Part shown: piece after piece, positions 45,690-56,541 of the stretch
How positions within the stretch are numbered: the first letter of the stretch is position 1
Layout: each line of letters opens with the position of its first letter
Source of the DNA: Schistocephalus solidus
Taxonomy: Eukaryota > Platyhelminthes > Cestoda > Diphyllobothriidea > Diphyllobothriidae
NCBI GenBank assembly: GCA_017591395.1
Contig: WEDG01007309.1
Span: 24,064 to 88,063 of the forward strand
Length of the DNA: 64,000 nt
Direction of reading: 5' to 3'
Made by a program: the position numbers and the translations under genes
The notes under the pieces: model-generated
The model's database searches: none
The model's input: the letters and a program-made list of their open reading frames with translations, nothing else
What the model was told of the DNA's origin: nothing

Positions 45690-46140
45690 CATCTCTGCCT
45701 TTGGCACAGGCCAAAGAAACAATATGATGAACCACTGAAGCACCCGTCCTTACCCTGCCCAACAAAACTAGATGCCGAACCTTTCATTCACGCAACTGAT
45801 GCCAGTGGCTTTGAGATTGGTATTGTCCTTCCGTAAACAAGCACATTTATTTTGCCAGAAATTCACTCACGAAGACAAAGGGTAATTATTGCCCTTTCTG
45901 CGTGCCATCGTCACGTTACTTTAACGTTTTCAACACTTTCTTCGAGGTTAACTTTTTGCTACATACAAATCACAGAGCACTAAAATGACTGGGATCGATT
46001 AAAGAACATATGGACCAACCCGGCCGATGGCAGAATAGATTAGAGGATTTCCATTTCGAATGTTAGTATCGTGTGGACTAAAAAATCAACGCGGACGCCT
46101 TGTCCCGTCTAACCAGACCAAATCAAACGGATGAGGATAT
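45690..46140 (+). mobile_element. Second Gypsy-type relic: RNase H segment
   Basis: Broken plus-strand frames read KQYDEPLKHPSLPCPTKLDA, then EPFIHATDASGFEIGIVLP (RNase H first motif, TDAS), TNHRALK, SIKEHMDQPGRWQNRLEDFHF and INADALSRLTRP. These are the standard end-of-RT/RNase H blocks of Ty3/Gypsy pol (family: DTDAS, THDH-ALKW, GRLARW, NVADALSR). No LTRs or flanking domains were found. The ends of the relic are not defined. Confidence 0.75.
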
Positions 46141-46511
46141 GTCACAACCAAATGAGAATGCAATTTTTATGAACGAACAGATAAGAGGTGTTTGGTCCTC
46201 AAATCAACACTTTCCACCTGAGACACCAATCAAATACTAAGTTATAACACAGGAAAAACACTAAGTGAGCGAAAACGGACCTCAGTGGTCAAGCGACTCT
46301 GTCCAATTCGCGGCCCGTTACGAACCCAAACCCACTTGGGAATTGTACGCGTACGCATGCCTCGAGTTCAGATAAATAAAGTTTCTGAGGCTGCTCAAAA
46401 TGGGAAAAATTTTTAGTGTCAGTCAATCCGAAGGGAAAACCTGAGTTATATGGTAAGTAGGTGCTAATGCGCACTATTAATACAAAAACCACAATTCCCA
46501 GCTAGGGTGTG

Positions 46512-46735
46512 GACAATTCAATTTAATTTAATTCATTGAGGGAAATAGGCATGGGCCTTTGAGTACACTATTTGTAACGTGAAATTAAGTGTGGTGTACC
46601 GAGAAAATATATGGGTAAAAAGGTTCAAAGAAGATCATAAAATATGACAATTGGTGCGTGAGTCTCGAGAATTAAGTTAAATCTCTCATCGCTCTGGCTC
46701 ATTTTGTGACATAAAACACTCAAGGTATATTTTTC
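46512..46735 (-). mobile_element. Family A 3' end fragment, minus strand
   Basis: The plus strand shows the pentamer-rich tail (CAATTCAATTTAATTTAATT), then CATTGAGGGAAATAGGCATG and the rest of the family A 3' UTR, very close to the end of A6 at 47.42-47.64 kb. It breaks off before any ORF2 codons. It is a severely 5'-truncated insertion. Confidence 0.8.
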
Positions 46736-46829
46736 TGATCAGTTCAGTGCACGAGCGCACGCCATCTTCCTTGAATATGAATTTCTCTGGATAAAGATTA
46801 AAAGGATTGTTCACAAAACCTACAATTCT

Positions 46830-47418
46830 TGACGATCTACAGACCGCCTAATATTCAAAGTGCAGCTGATGAGTCAATTCTCCATTTGCTCAAGGAAGTT
46901 GCAAGTCACCAGGAGGTGCTTATTGCTGGAGATTTCAATGCACCTTCAGTAGACTGAGTAAATTTGACTGTTGATGGTGCGCCGACTTCCTTCGGCCACA
47001 AGCTAATGGATCTCACTCTTGACCAATCTCTGGCACAGAAGGTTAACATACCAAAGAGATTTAGAGAGAACCTGAATGCCAATTGCCTCGACCTAGTATT
47101 TACGAAGGACTTCTCTAACATTAATGAAGTGTATTCTTTTGCACCCCTCGGCAAGAGTGACCATAGTACGCTGATGTATGATTGCTCCCTTTATTTTCAG
47201 CGCCAGAAGAGAACGGAAGGCAAGCGAAATATATGGAAGGCCGATTTTAACGCGATAAAGAAAGAATTGATGTCCGTGCAATGGGACTGTTTGCTTAAAT
47301 GGAAACCAGAGGATGACTGGCAATCGTTTAAGAAGGTTTCACTTGATCTGATTGAACGCTACTGTCCAGTGAAGGTCTAAAAAAGACACATCGCCCTGCC
47401 TGGTTAACAAGAGGCAGT
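46830..47418 (+). mobile_element. Family A host element A5, piece 1: endonuclease
   Basis: YRPPNIQSAADESILHLLKE is followed by EVLIAGDFNAPSVD (GDFNAP motif), CLDLVFTKDFSNINE, KSDHSTLMYDCSLY (catalytic His motif) and DWQSFKKVSLDLIERYCPV. The frame 46964-47380 is open for 138 codons. Reading breaks at PAWLTRG-S, exactly where the minus-strand A6 tail begins at about 47419. The same protein resumes at about 50440. Confidence 0.8.
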
Positions 47419-47598
47419 TCAATTCAATTCAATTCAACTCAATTTATTGAGGGAAATAGGCATGGGCCTTTGAGTACCCTATTTGTAACGTAAAATTAAG
47501 TGCGGTATACAGAGAAACCGTGTGGGTTGCCAAGGTACAAAAGGCAGTCATAAAATATGACAAGTGGTGCACGACTCTCGAGGGTTAAGATAAATTCC

Positions 47599-48192
47599 TC
47601 ATCGCTCAGGCTCGTTGCGGAACATAAAACTGTCAAGGTTCCTTTTAAAGCTTTCCAGCGATGGTGACATCACAACGTCTTCAGGGAGGGCATTCCATGA
47701 TTTTACCACTCTGGCAGAGAAGGAGAACTTGCGCACATCCAGTATCGCCTGCTGGACACGCAGTTTCAATGGGTGACCTCGGAGATGGGTCGTGGTGGCA
47801 AATTCAAAGAAGTCCGAGAATTCCAGGGAACAATCCAATCTCTTCACAATGCGGAATGTCTGCAGGAGATCACCACGCATTTGCCTATTACTCAAAGGGA
47901 ACAGATTAAGATTCATTAGGCGGGTTGGATATGGCAAGGAGCTTTGACTTCTAACCATTTTGGTGGCTTTCCTCTGTACTCTTTCGAGGCAGTTCTGATC
48001 TTGAACTGTCCAGGGTTTCCAGGCGTGCATAGCATATTCCAAATGCGGCCTAACGAATGTTCCAAAAGTTTTAGCGAAAAGATCTTCATCGAAATCCAAA
48101 AAGGCTCGTCGGATGGCATGCAACACCGAAATTGCCCTCTTCGCCACTTTCGAGCAGTGAGACGATGGTTTTAAGGTGGTGGTCGTCAGCAC
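47599..48192 (-). pseudogene. A6 ORF2 C-terminal region (197 aa open)
   Basis: It runs from TTTLKPSSHCSKVAKRAISV through EYAMHAWKPWTVQDQNCLER, VQRKATKMV, SNRQMRGDLLQTFRIVKRL and RVVKSWNALPEDVVMSPSLE to the ORF2 stop at 47599. It is complete at its 3' end. The same blocks in the same order define the other family A copies. Confidence 0.82.
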
Positions 48193-48386
48193 ACCAAGGT
48201 CCTTTGGGTTTCCACGTCTTTCAAGGCTTCATGGTTGAGAAAGTAACTTCTACTTTCAGCAGATCCAGGTGGGTTGCCTAAGCAAAGTATTATACACTTA
48301 TCGACGTTGAACCGCAAAAGCCAATGATTCGACCACTCCTCCAACTGAGTTAGGTTGATCTGTAGTTTATCTTCGTCAGCAGGGCT

Positions 48387-49004
48387 CTAGATTACATTCC
48401 AGATTTTAATGTCATCGGCAAACATTGCTGCTTCACAGTCGAGATTCCTGACACAATCGTTTACGTATATTAAAAACAGTATTGGCCCTAGTACTGAGCC
48501 CTGAGTCACCCCACTCTCGACCGCAGGAGAACTTGACCTCTCTTGGCCGATGCACACAACCTGGCGCCGACCCACGAGGAAGTTTTCAATCCACTTGAGG
48601 AGGTTACCTCTGATTCCAATTCTTTCTAGTTTGTACAGCAGTCTCTCGTGCGGCACAGTATCGAAGGCCTTTTGAAAGTCAATGAAGGCAATGTGAACCG
48701 CGTGTCTATCTTCAAGTGCTTGGATCCACCTCTGGAGCGAATACAGCAAATTCGTTTTGCATGATCTTCCTTTTCTGAACCCGTGTTGACAGCTTGATAA
48801 CAAATTATGAGTCTCTAGGAATTTCACCAATTCGCTCTTGATGATCCTTTCCATAATCTTGCCAAGGATGCATGTCAAGCTTATGGGCCTGTAGTTTGTC
48901 ACTGACGCCCGGCTACCACTTTTGTACAAGGGAGTTATATGTGCCAGCTTCCAATCGAAAGGAAGTGTTCCGGAGTCAAAGGAATTTTGAAAGAGCACTG
49001 ACAA
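48387..49004 (-). pseudogene. A6 reverse transcriptase palm (205 aa open)
   Basis: It contains FDWKLAHITPLYKSGSRASV, NYRPISLTCILGKIMERII, QHGFRKGRSCKTNLL, HIAFIDFQKAFDTVPHERLL (first catalytic Asp), GVTQGSVLGPILFLIYVND and AAMFADDIKIWNVI with both catalytic aspartates. A stop follows ten bases later and the thumb continues in the same strand downstream. The palm itself looks undamaged. Confidence 0.85.
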
Positions 49005-49099
49005 GGTGCGGAAAGTTCATTGGCGAGTTCTTTCATAAGCTTGGGTTGAAGCTAGTCTGGTCCTGGGGATTTCGACTCTTTTAGTTCTTTTAATTCCTT

Positions 49100-49996
49100 T
49101 TAGATCAGAAATTCTGAGAATAGTATGTGGCAAATGCTTGCAGTCAGCGGGTTATCCACTGAGGGACGAAGGAACCTTGCCTCGTTAGTGAAGACTGAGC
49201 GGTAGAACTGTGAAAAGTACTCGGCTTTTTCCCTGCTTTCAGAAATTTCAACGCCCACGGCAGTCTTAATCAGCGGCATTTGATGTTTATTCCTTGTACA
49301 TCTACGGAGGTAACTGTAGACTAACTTTGGATTCTGCGTTGCCTTTTGCAGCAAAGTCTTCTCAAATTCTCTTCGCGTTTTAAGAATAAGGCTTCTCATT
49401 TTGTGTCTCTGTGTTTTATACTTATTAAAATAGGTGACTTGATTAGACTCGCAATATTTTCTCCACAACTTGTGCTTCCTGTTTATTTCCCTTTTTAAGT
49501 TGCTGTCTAGCCACCCAGGACGCTTGCTGTGATGGACAATCGTTAGCGGGCAGTGGTTGTCCATAAGTTGCAGAAGAATATTTCGGAAGGACTCCCAATC
49601 TTCGTTCACGGTGCTCGAAAACATTGAGGTCCAGTTGATGTCTGTTAAATCTGCTCGCATCTGATGAAAGTTTCCTCGCCAAACGTTACGCCGTTTTTCC
49701 TCTGTAGCAGGCGCAACGGAGAATAAAGAATAGTCCCACATAAGCACCGCATGATCACTACGACTGAGCGGAGGCATTGAAATAATCTCGTCAATGCTGC
49801 CTGATGTTTTCGTGAAAACCAGGTCAAGACAGTAAGCCCTTTGTCCTTCACGTGTTCTGGTGGGGAAAGGGACATGTTGTGTGAGGAGTGCCTTCAAGGT
49901 CTTTTGCAGAAAAACATAATCAAAAGTCGATTTCGGGCATGATGATTGAACAGTGCTCCAGTTAATTCCTGGTGCATTGAAGTCACACATAATCAT
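49100..49996 (-). pseudogene. A6 ORF2 endonuclease and linker (298 aa open)
   Basis: The frame begins MIMCDFNAPGINW, where the family GDFNAP has become CDFNAP. It continues LDLVFTKTSGSIDEI, SRSDHAVLMWDYSLF (catalytic His motif intact), then KRPGWLDSNLKREINRKHKL and TQNPKLVYSYLRRCTRNKHQ, the linker to RT. The AP-like endonuclease nicks genomic DNA to prime reverse transcription. The N-terminal endonuclease codons lie in another frame (50417-50199). Confidence 0.8.
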
Positions 49997-50439
49997 GACA
50001 TTAGGTCAACTGGAGAACTTTCTAATTGTTCCAACAAGTGGGTGTCCGCGACTCGGTCTATCCTAGGTGTCCGATAGACAATGAGGACATCTAGACATGG
50101 AGAGCCAAGAGCCTTGATATTCAACCATATGGCTTCCGTGCTGCACGCAAACTTGCTCGTCTTGTCAGACACTATTAGCTAGTCTTTAACATACACAATT
50201 ATTCCACCACCTTCCGATATATTTGGTATCCAGACAATGTTCTTTCGCTATCTCGAATACTGCCCGACAGCCAGGTTTCGGTTACTGCTATCACATCCGG
50301 AGATACTTCGGCAAGGCAAATTTTTAACTCATCAAGTTTTGATAAAAGGCTTTGTGTATTTGTATACAAGCACTTCAATAAAGTTTTTAGAGAAACATGG
50401 TCAGCAGAGCATCTCAAGGGATTTCTTCACCGCAGAAAT

Positions 50440-51236
50440 GATGTCAAAAAATGATTTGTCAGACAAGGAAGAGCTATGAATCACGAATTATTCAACACGC
50501 TGAAAATAAACCTAAACTTCTTTTTCATTATATCAATAGTAGATCAAAAAACAAGGACCCAGTCGCAGTACTTATGGATGGCAATGGTGTTGAAATCGTT
50601 GAAAGCTGCGAGAAAGCCGAGCTCTTGGGTCGGTTCGTTTGCCTTGTTATTCACTAAAGAACCGGAACTTCAGCTTGAACACGACAACAGTAATGTTATA
50701 GACGCCGGTCCAGTGCTTGAATATATACTCTTCCCGGAACCTCTCGTGGAACGAGAACTGAGAAATCTGAAAGAAGCTAAGTCATCTGGTCCGGAATATT
50801 TACTGGCAAAGTTCTTGAAAAAAACTGGCCGGCGAACTCTCCAAACCACTAGCGCATATATTTAATTCGTCCTTTTAATCTGGGAAACGGCCATCCGAAT
50901 GGAAGGCAGCAAATATATACCCCATATACAAGAGTGGGGCTCGATTCAGTGTCAACAATTATCGGCCTGTTAGCCTTACATCCATTTGCGGTTAAATAAT
51001 GGAATCACTAATTAAGAAGGCGACCATGAAGTTCCTTGAGGAAAACCGATTGCTCTCAGAGCTCCAGCATGGCTTCAGACAGAATCGCTCTTGATTTTCC
51101 AGTTTATTGCTCTCGACCGAGCAGTGGACTCACGCATTGGATGAAGTTGGTAGAGTTGACGTCCTCTACACTGATTTCACGAGGGCGTTTGATAGTGTCC
51201 CACTCAAAAGTCTAATCTATAAATTATCTAGAATTT
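50440..51236 (+). mobile_element. Family A host element A5, piece 2: linker and RT start
   Basis: Immediately after A6 the plus strand reads ICQTRKSYESRIIQHAENKP, KLLFHYINSRSKNKDPVAVL and VEIVESCEKAELLGRFV. Then comes the RT beginning: ELRNLKEAKSSGPEYLLAKF, SVNNYRPV in a broken frame, LLSELQHGFRQNRS and YTDFTRAFDSVPLKSLIYKL. It stops at KLSRI (51236), where the B1 tail begins. Piece 3 at 61799 continues with GIRGMLLTWI, the next residues of the same protein family. About 36 residues are lost at the A6 junction. Confidence 0.78.
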
Positions 51237-51422
51237 AGAATTAAGAATTTATATTTGGTAAGCACCGGGAAGGCACTGTCTAAGCAAACATTAGTAACGA
51301 AATAAAGTTATGACAATTTGTGCAGATAAAATGTACAAATACATAACTTGTCCTGCTATGTCAACAGTTAGCAATGTTTAAAAATTAGTGGTGAACTAGA
51401 AATAAATAGGTAGTGAAAAAAA

Positions 51423-51484
51423 CTCCTACCATAAAAATGGAGGCAGAGTTCAATAGGCCTTCATTTTTGAATAGAAGGTAGGAG
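51423..51484 (-). other. 3' UTR hairpin of B1
   Basis: CTCCTACC (51423-51430) and GGTAGGAG (51477-51484) form an 8-bp perfect stem. Inside it, a second near-perfect 12-bp stem pairs 51433-51444 with 51457-51468. Runs of T (in element sense) flank both sides. Confidence 0.65.
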
Positions 51485-51836
51485 AAAAAAACTGCTTAGC
51501 AAAAAATTGTCAGGTGGTAGAGTTGGGTAGGGTAATACTGAAGAAGCAGTTCATAATGAGATATTGAAACGTCGAGGCGATTCGTTCTTGATCACTTAGG
51601 CGTATGAAACAGAATCTCACAAAAATGCGTCAATGAACTTAAGTCCTCAGCATCTTAGGATCCATAATTGAATTCTGATGATGGTTAGTATCCAAAGAAA
51701 CGGTAGCATTTTAGACTGTGGACCACCGAATGTGAACGTCCGAATGACGTCATCGTTTGGAGAACTGGTGATATAAGGAGACATCATAGTTCATGGGCGA
51801 CTCGAGGTAGTGAACATATAGTTTCAAGAGGGTCAC

Positions 51837-52208
51837 TTAAATTCCCGATGGTGTTTTCTCCGATTCATGGGGAAAGCTACTGGGAAAAGATGAGGAAAAT
51901 AAAAGGTTAATAGAATCAGTGTTAAGATAAATGTTCAGTCTTCGCTTGAATGCAGATAGACTAGTTAACGACCTAATTTCAATTGGCAAGTTATTCCAAA
52001 GAAAACTATACCTAGAAGCAAACAAAAGAGAGCGTTTACACGTGAAGGATGCAGGGGGAGGTATAATTAATGAAGAATTTCTTAGGTTGTAAGGAAGACT
52101 AACGGGGGTAATGACTGAACGTTTGGGGAGAGTTGAGCTATTATTTAGTCGGAAAAGGAGATAAAAGCCCGCTTCAAGTCTCCTGACCCAAATAAATTTT
52201 AGCTTCAT
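51837..52208 (-). pseudogene. B1 ORF2 C-terminal end
   Basis: LKFIWVRRLEAGFYLLFRLN matches LDPLWLRRLQKGLFLLFKLL of B3. RSLLFASRYSFLWNNLPIEI RSLTS is the usual terminal box (family: RFFSINAMAMWNKLPHNIKV). A stop separates it from the preceding frame. It marks the carboxyl end of ORF2 before the 3' UTR. Confidence 0.72.
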
Positions 52209-52237
52209 TAGCTGGCATCTTGTTGAGTAGAAAGTAG

Positions 52238-52894
52238 TTAAAAGAGTCGGATATAGGAGTTTTTTGTGAAATGTCTTTGGACATTTTCAATTTTTGAACG
52301 GCTAGATTCGTTCATTAAACCGAAGAAAGGACAGCAAAATTCAAGAATCGGAAGTACAAACATACGATAAAGTCTTAATTCGATTTCAGGGAGGTAGAAA
52401 TTATAAGAAATAAAGCCGCAAATCTGAGCAGCTTTGGCCGTAATTCTATCGGCATGAGGCGAAGGATCCAAGTCCTTGATGGAGGAACATTCAACTATAG
52501 GGCAACCTTCAAAAATAAGAGGTTGCGGCAGCCTAACAGGCCCAAAACTCATGTAGCGACACTTAGTAGGTGAGAACTCCATAAGCCATGTGGAGCTCCA
52601 GGCCGAAAGAGCGTCGAAGTCTGAGTGAATTTGTTCTAGGCACCGTTCGGTCGTAGAGTTAGAGAAGGAATACACGCATTTGAGTTCATCAGCATAAATA
52701 AAAGATTGAGAATGTTTAACTATCGATGAAATATCATTCATATACAGTAAGAACAACAAAGGACCTAATACGGTACCTTGAAGGACACCACTAACAATAG
52801 GGGTAGCACTTGAGTATGAGGAACCTACTAAAACTTTTTGGTTTCGATCATTTAGGTATGATCTAATAAAGTCAGTAAGGGGACTACGAAATCC

Positions 52895-52896
<2 letters not shown>
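52238..52896 (-). pseudogene. B1 RT second half
   Basis: From 52896 the minus strand reads GFRSPLTDFIRSYLNDRNQK, VLVGSSYSSATPIVSGVLQG, TVLGPLLFLLYMNDISSIV, SFIYADELKCVYSF and WLMEFSPTKCRYMSFG. The YADD box reads YADE here, so one catalytic Asp is replaced by Glu. The thumb follows (DPSPHADRITAKAAQICGFI, LPILEFCCPFFGLM). Confidence 0.75.
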
Positions 52897-52930
<34 letters not shown>

Positions 52931-53737
52931 GTTGTATTTAATACCGGTTTACAGGCATTTTCAGGTGAAATATTCAGTGGGTAGAGGCTGGCAGTGAAAA
53001 AAAAACTCCTGAATATATATCATTATATGTGTTTTTCCTATTTTCATGTTATTCAGGAGAAAAAAACTGCCGCCTGTAAGGATGATAGCAATTCAGATCA
53101 GGGGAAGGGCTAACACAATTGCAGTCTGTATGCAGTCTCGCTGTTTTTGCTAGGAACCGGGATTCTGCCTCAGGCAAAGAAAGCATCCGTGTACGGTCGC
53201 TCACTGTCTGCCGAAGAAGTCAACGGGTGCAGGCTGCAGAGACGGTGCCGTATCCCTCAAGGTAACACCTGGGATCGAGTTCAGATGCCGCGCACTCCGT
53301 CGAACAGGAAAACAGATTCTACCGTGTCGGCGCCCAGAATTCTTGGAAACTGTTCTGAATGCAAAAAACTAGTAATGGTAATCTTAAACAAAGAATAACT
53401 CCGTTGGACTTTTATATTATGGGGAAGTTTATTCCACATGGCCATGGCGTTTATCGAAAAGAACCGTCGATACTTAACTGTGCGAGCTAATGGAAGAAAT
53501 AAAAAGACATTGCGATGACTGCTGCGCCGAGGATGGTCAAGCTGCCTCACAGTGATAAGGGGATTAAATGTACGATTATTCAAAAGCTTAAAAAGCAAAA
53601 ATAGTCCCTTCTGCACTCGGCGAAACCATAAGGGATCCAATGTTAACAAGGCCACAGCGTTCTTGATACGACAGATTACGGTGCTCCAACGATAAAATTC
53701 TTTTCGTGAAGAAGTGTTGGACCGATTCTATTTTCTT
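52897..53737 (-). mobile_element. 5'-truncated family B copy B2 inserted in B1
   Basis: On the minus strand the insert begins within ESVQHFFTKRILSLEHRNLS (53737) and continues LLTLDPLWFRRVQKGLFLLF (53655-53281), MAMWNKLPHNIKVQRSYSLF and a 3' UTR. It ends ATGCCTGTAAACCGGTATT plus a (TTA)n tail at 52897-52930. Only the last quarter of ORF2 is present. On both sides the host B1 reading frame resumes (LEENRI-G / GFRSPL), so the boundaries are supported within a few bases. Confidence 0.8.
53006..53059 (-). other. 3' UTR hairpin of B2
   Basis: CTCCTGAAT (53006-53014) and ATTCAGGAG (53051-53059) form a 9-bp perfect stem with a 36-nt loop. T runs (element sense) flank it, and the outer GGCAG/CTGCC bases can pair as well. 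Confidence 0.65.
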
Positions 53738-54356
53738 CTAGTTTAGCTAGAAGTCGTTTATGAGGCACTTTATCGAATGCCTTAATAAGATCAAAATGGA
53801 TAACAACTACAGATAGATGATCATTACGAAGAGAGGTTAGAAGATTTAGAAAAGACATGTGGCAGGTTTCACAAGAGCGGTCCGGTAAGAAGCCGTGTTG
53901 AGTAAAGTTGATAATTTGATTGCTTAAGCAAAAATCGGTGATTTGTTTTGCAATAAGTTTTTCGAAGAGTTTAGCAAGAGAGGGCGTTTTATGAACACCG
54001 CGATAGTTATGAATGTCCGAGCGGGAACCAGATTTAAAAACTGGTATTATAATAGAAGTTTTCCGAAAATCGGGGAAGAAACCATTTTCGAGAAATACCG
54101 AGAATAACTTGCTTAGTAAAGGTGGAAAATCCCTTAACTGTTTAATAAGTGAGTTTGGAATGTTATCAGTTCCAACCGAATGTGAATTTTTTAGGTGAGC
54201 TATTTCTTTTTGAATACATGAAGGCGAGAAATTAATAGTTGTTAGAAGCGAATTTGAAAGCAGAGGAATTGTGGGAGTGGGGCTAGATTCAGTGGTAAAG
54301 TGGTTGGCAAAAAACGAATTTAACAATTCAGCCTTTGCCCAAATCGTCTGTAACAA
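53738..54356 (-). pseudogene. B1 RT first half
   Basis: It reads HSVGTDNIPNSLIKQLRDFP, NGFFPDFRKTSIIIPVFKSG, SLAKLFEKLIAKQITDF, TQHGFLPDRSCETCHMSFLN and VVVIHFDLIKAFDKVPHKRL (first catalytic Asp in HFDL). It reaches LLAKLEENRIG and is cut by B2. The domain order and spacing match B3 (57.0-57.3 kb). Confidence 0.8.
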
Positions 54357-54875
54357 ATTTTTGTTACAGTCGAGTAAGGGGCGGAGTTACATTCAGACGC
54401 TTAGCCGATGACCGAACATGGAAGATTTGAGCAACAGATTTGGATGCATTGGCATCACTTAGTGCCGAGACTCCCTATGCTTATCTCTTGCGAGCCTTAT
54501 TTTTAGATGCTAATTCAAATATATGTGCAATCCTTAAAATGAACTGACAAAGAGCTTTTTAGATGAATCTTTAAGTTGTTTTTCGTAATTTTTTTAAGTC
54601 TGTTCTGGAGAAAATGCGGAACAGTAGAAGAAGCTGTATTTGAACTAAAAAAATCTTAAACGGGATAAAAGGCCTGGATTTTTTTCTGTGAGGCTCTGCA
54701 ATAGCTCACGGAAAAAAAGTTTGGATCGTTAATTGAGAATATGCTATGCCAATCTAGAGTGCTTACGAAATTATTTATTGTTTCATGGTTAATGTTAGCA
54801 AAGTCGAGGTTATTGCATTTTAACCTCAGGCTTCGGAAGAAGGGGACTGGAAAACAACAGGGAATTATTGCGTGA

Positions 54876-55598
54876 TCACTTGTGAAAAAGATCATGATGG
54901 AAATTCATAAAGAGAGGGTGGACATTGTTTGTAAAAATTAAATCTAAAATGTTGTCATTTCTAGTAACTGATCTGACCAGTTGGGACATGTTTGAAAAGT
55001 TAACAGTATCGACAAATTTCTGATGTTTAGGCGGAGAGGAATTTGCCTGCCAGTCAATGTCTGGCAGATGGAAATCGCCTATGATTATTTTGATATCAAA
55101 TTGAGTGTCTGCAACTTTTTCAAATAGTTCACAGAGCTCGCTTTCATTGCCAGAATAACACGGAGGATTAAAGACACAGCCATTTATCGCTTTTTTATTG
55201 TGCGGGAGGATGACTGAAGCAAAGCATACATTTCCAGAAAAGGACGAAATGCTCAGCTGAAAAGGGAAATGTACAAAGGATGACTTAATATAAAGGAGGC
55301 AACCACCGCCACGTTTTTCAGCGCGGTCTTGTCGGTACAAATTGAAATTATCTATAGCAAGCGCTGAGTCAGAAATAAGAGAGTGAGCCCAGGATTCAGT
55401 GTTGCACAGCATATCTGGATCAAGCTCAAAGGCTTCTGTTCTAAGCTCAGCCATCTTATTTACAACTGATCTCGCATTGAGTGAAACTAAGCTGAGCGTA
55501 TTCCTGAGCTGCCGGTTACGCTCATCAGTTTTTATAAAAAAGGAAAATTTGGTGGCGGAGAAGAAAACTGGAAAGAAGAAACGAAAGGTGGGAAACAA
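54876..55598 (-). pseudogene. B1 endonuclease domain (240 aa open)
   Basis: It contains LSLVSLNARSVVNKMAELRT, LCNTESWAHSLISDSALAID, GGGCLLYIKSSFV, IIIGDFHLPDIDWQ (the conserved GDFN Asn is His here) and DNILDLIFTNNVHPLFM. The frame shifts near 54890, after which FFTSDHAIIPCCFPV carries the terminal catalytic His motif. The AP-like endonuclease makes the target nick. The first ATG lies 67 bp inside the end of ORF1 on the same strand. Confidence 0.78.
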
Positions 55599-56520
55599 AA
55601 TCGCTCTGGTCTACAATTTGTCGAAATGTTATTGTTAAGAGAACTGAGATTATTGTACAACGACATATTTGGATGAAAACCTTGGAAGGGAAGGCTATAT
55701 TGTGGCGTTTGAAAGATAGGGGGTGGCATAGAAATGAGATTTTGAGGGAAGTTAGCATAAATTGGCGGAAAACGTGCATTTGAAAAAGGAATAAATGATT
55801 TCGAAAAACTGGCAACATAATCAGAAGCGTTAATTATTTGGGGATTTCGGACACTCTTTGGGTTGGGAAAGATGCTAACGTTAGCGTTCACAGCTGTCGT
55901 AGATGCTGAGGGGTTAGCAGGTTTCCCATTGGTAATGACATTACTGATTTTAATGCCTGGATAAGCCAATGCTTTAGATTTACTGGGAATTTTCTTAGGG
56001 TGAGTAGATTTTGCAGCTATAGCAGGCATGGTTTGCTTGGGATGAGAAAGAAGTGGTTTTGACACAATTTCACTCAAACCAGGAACAAGGTTAACGGGTG
56101 AAGATTCAGCTGGAATCAAAATTCCTGTCGATCCGCAGGGCCGTGGGCGTGCATTAGCTACAGGACAAACCTCTGAGATAACTTTTGGTATTGAAGGTGT
56201 AGACCAAGGCTTCTTGTTTGCTAAGGAGGGTGAAACCCGACGTTCCATTGGGGTTTTATCCCTACAGATAAACAACTTTTTTTCAAATATTGAGCTGAGT
56301 GCTCATGTTTAGAGAAAATAAGGTCAACTTCAACTGCTGAAAAACGTTTGACCAGAATAGGCGGGTTTTTACTACGGGAAGACAACCGTTTAGCTTCAGC
56401 GACTTTAAAGTTACAGCCGCACGAGTAAAGGTAATGAAATGCAACGTCCAGGGGGATTTTACTCTTGGGAACGTTTTTTTAAAAGAAAATTGAAACTCCT
56501 TTTATGTCGGTTAATTGACT
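55532..56520 (-). pseudogene. B1 ORF1-like protein, Pro/Ser/Asn-rich
   Basis: The upstream part (56520-56290, another frame) reads NVPKSKIPLDVAFHYLYSCG, FKVAEAKRLSSRSKNPPIL and VKRFSAVEVDLIFSKHEHSA, which looks like a small folded domain. The 247-codon frame 56275-55532 is low-complexity and rich in Pro, Ser and Asn, ending PNFPFL. Its position before the endonuclease and overlap with ORF2 by 67 nt are what mark it as ORF1. It would be expected to bind element RNA, but I see no zinc knuckle. Function is inferred from position. Confidence 0.5.
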
Positions 56521-56541
56521 CAGTACTGACCATGTTTATAA

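Larger units (their letters stand above)
47419..50445 (-). mobile_element. CR1-like family A copy A6, near full length, minus strand
   Basis: This is the best-preserved family A copy. On the plus strand it begins with its 3' tail, a run of CAATT pentamers, then the 3' UTR and ORF2 read on the minus strand. ORF2 includes endonuclease (50417-50199: VIAVTETWLSGSIRDSERTL; 49996-49100), RT (49004-48387) and C-terminal region (48192-47599). Only a handful of frameshifts or stops separate these long frames, so it is younger than the element it interrupts. No ORF1 is recognisable at its 5' end near 50.44 kb. Confidence 0.88.
51237..56541 (-). mobile_element. Family B CR1-like element B1 (split by B2)
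   Basis: Read on the minus strand, B1 has a Pro/Ser/Asn-rich ORF1 (56520-55532), endonuclease (55598-54876), RT in two halves (54356-53738 and 52896-52238), a C-terminal ORF2 segment (52208-51837) and a 3' UTR with a hairpin. It ends GTGCCTTCCCGGTGCTTACC and an AATTCTA-type tail at 51237. The RT is cut at LEENRIG, and the missing continuation GFRSPLTDFIRSYLND is found at 52.89 kb on the far side of B2. A few frameshifts also occur. Its 5' limit meets the palindrome at 56542. Confidence 0.8.

Noticed and set aside
52897..52930. (TAA)n as an independent microsatellite
   Set aside because: Its position directly after the family B terminus shows that it is the tail of B2.
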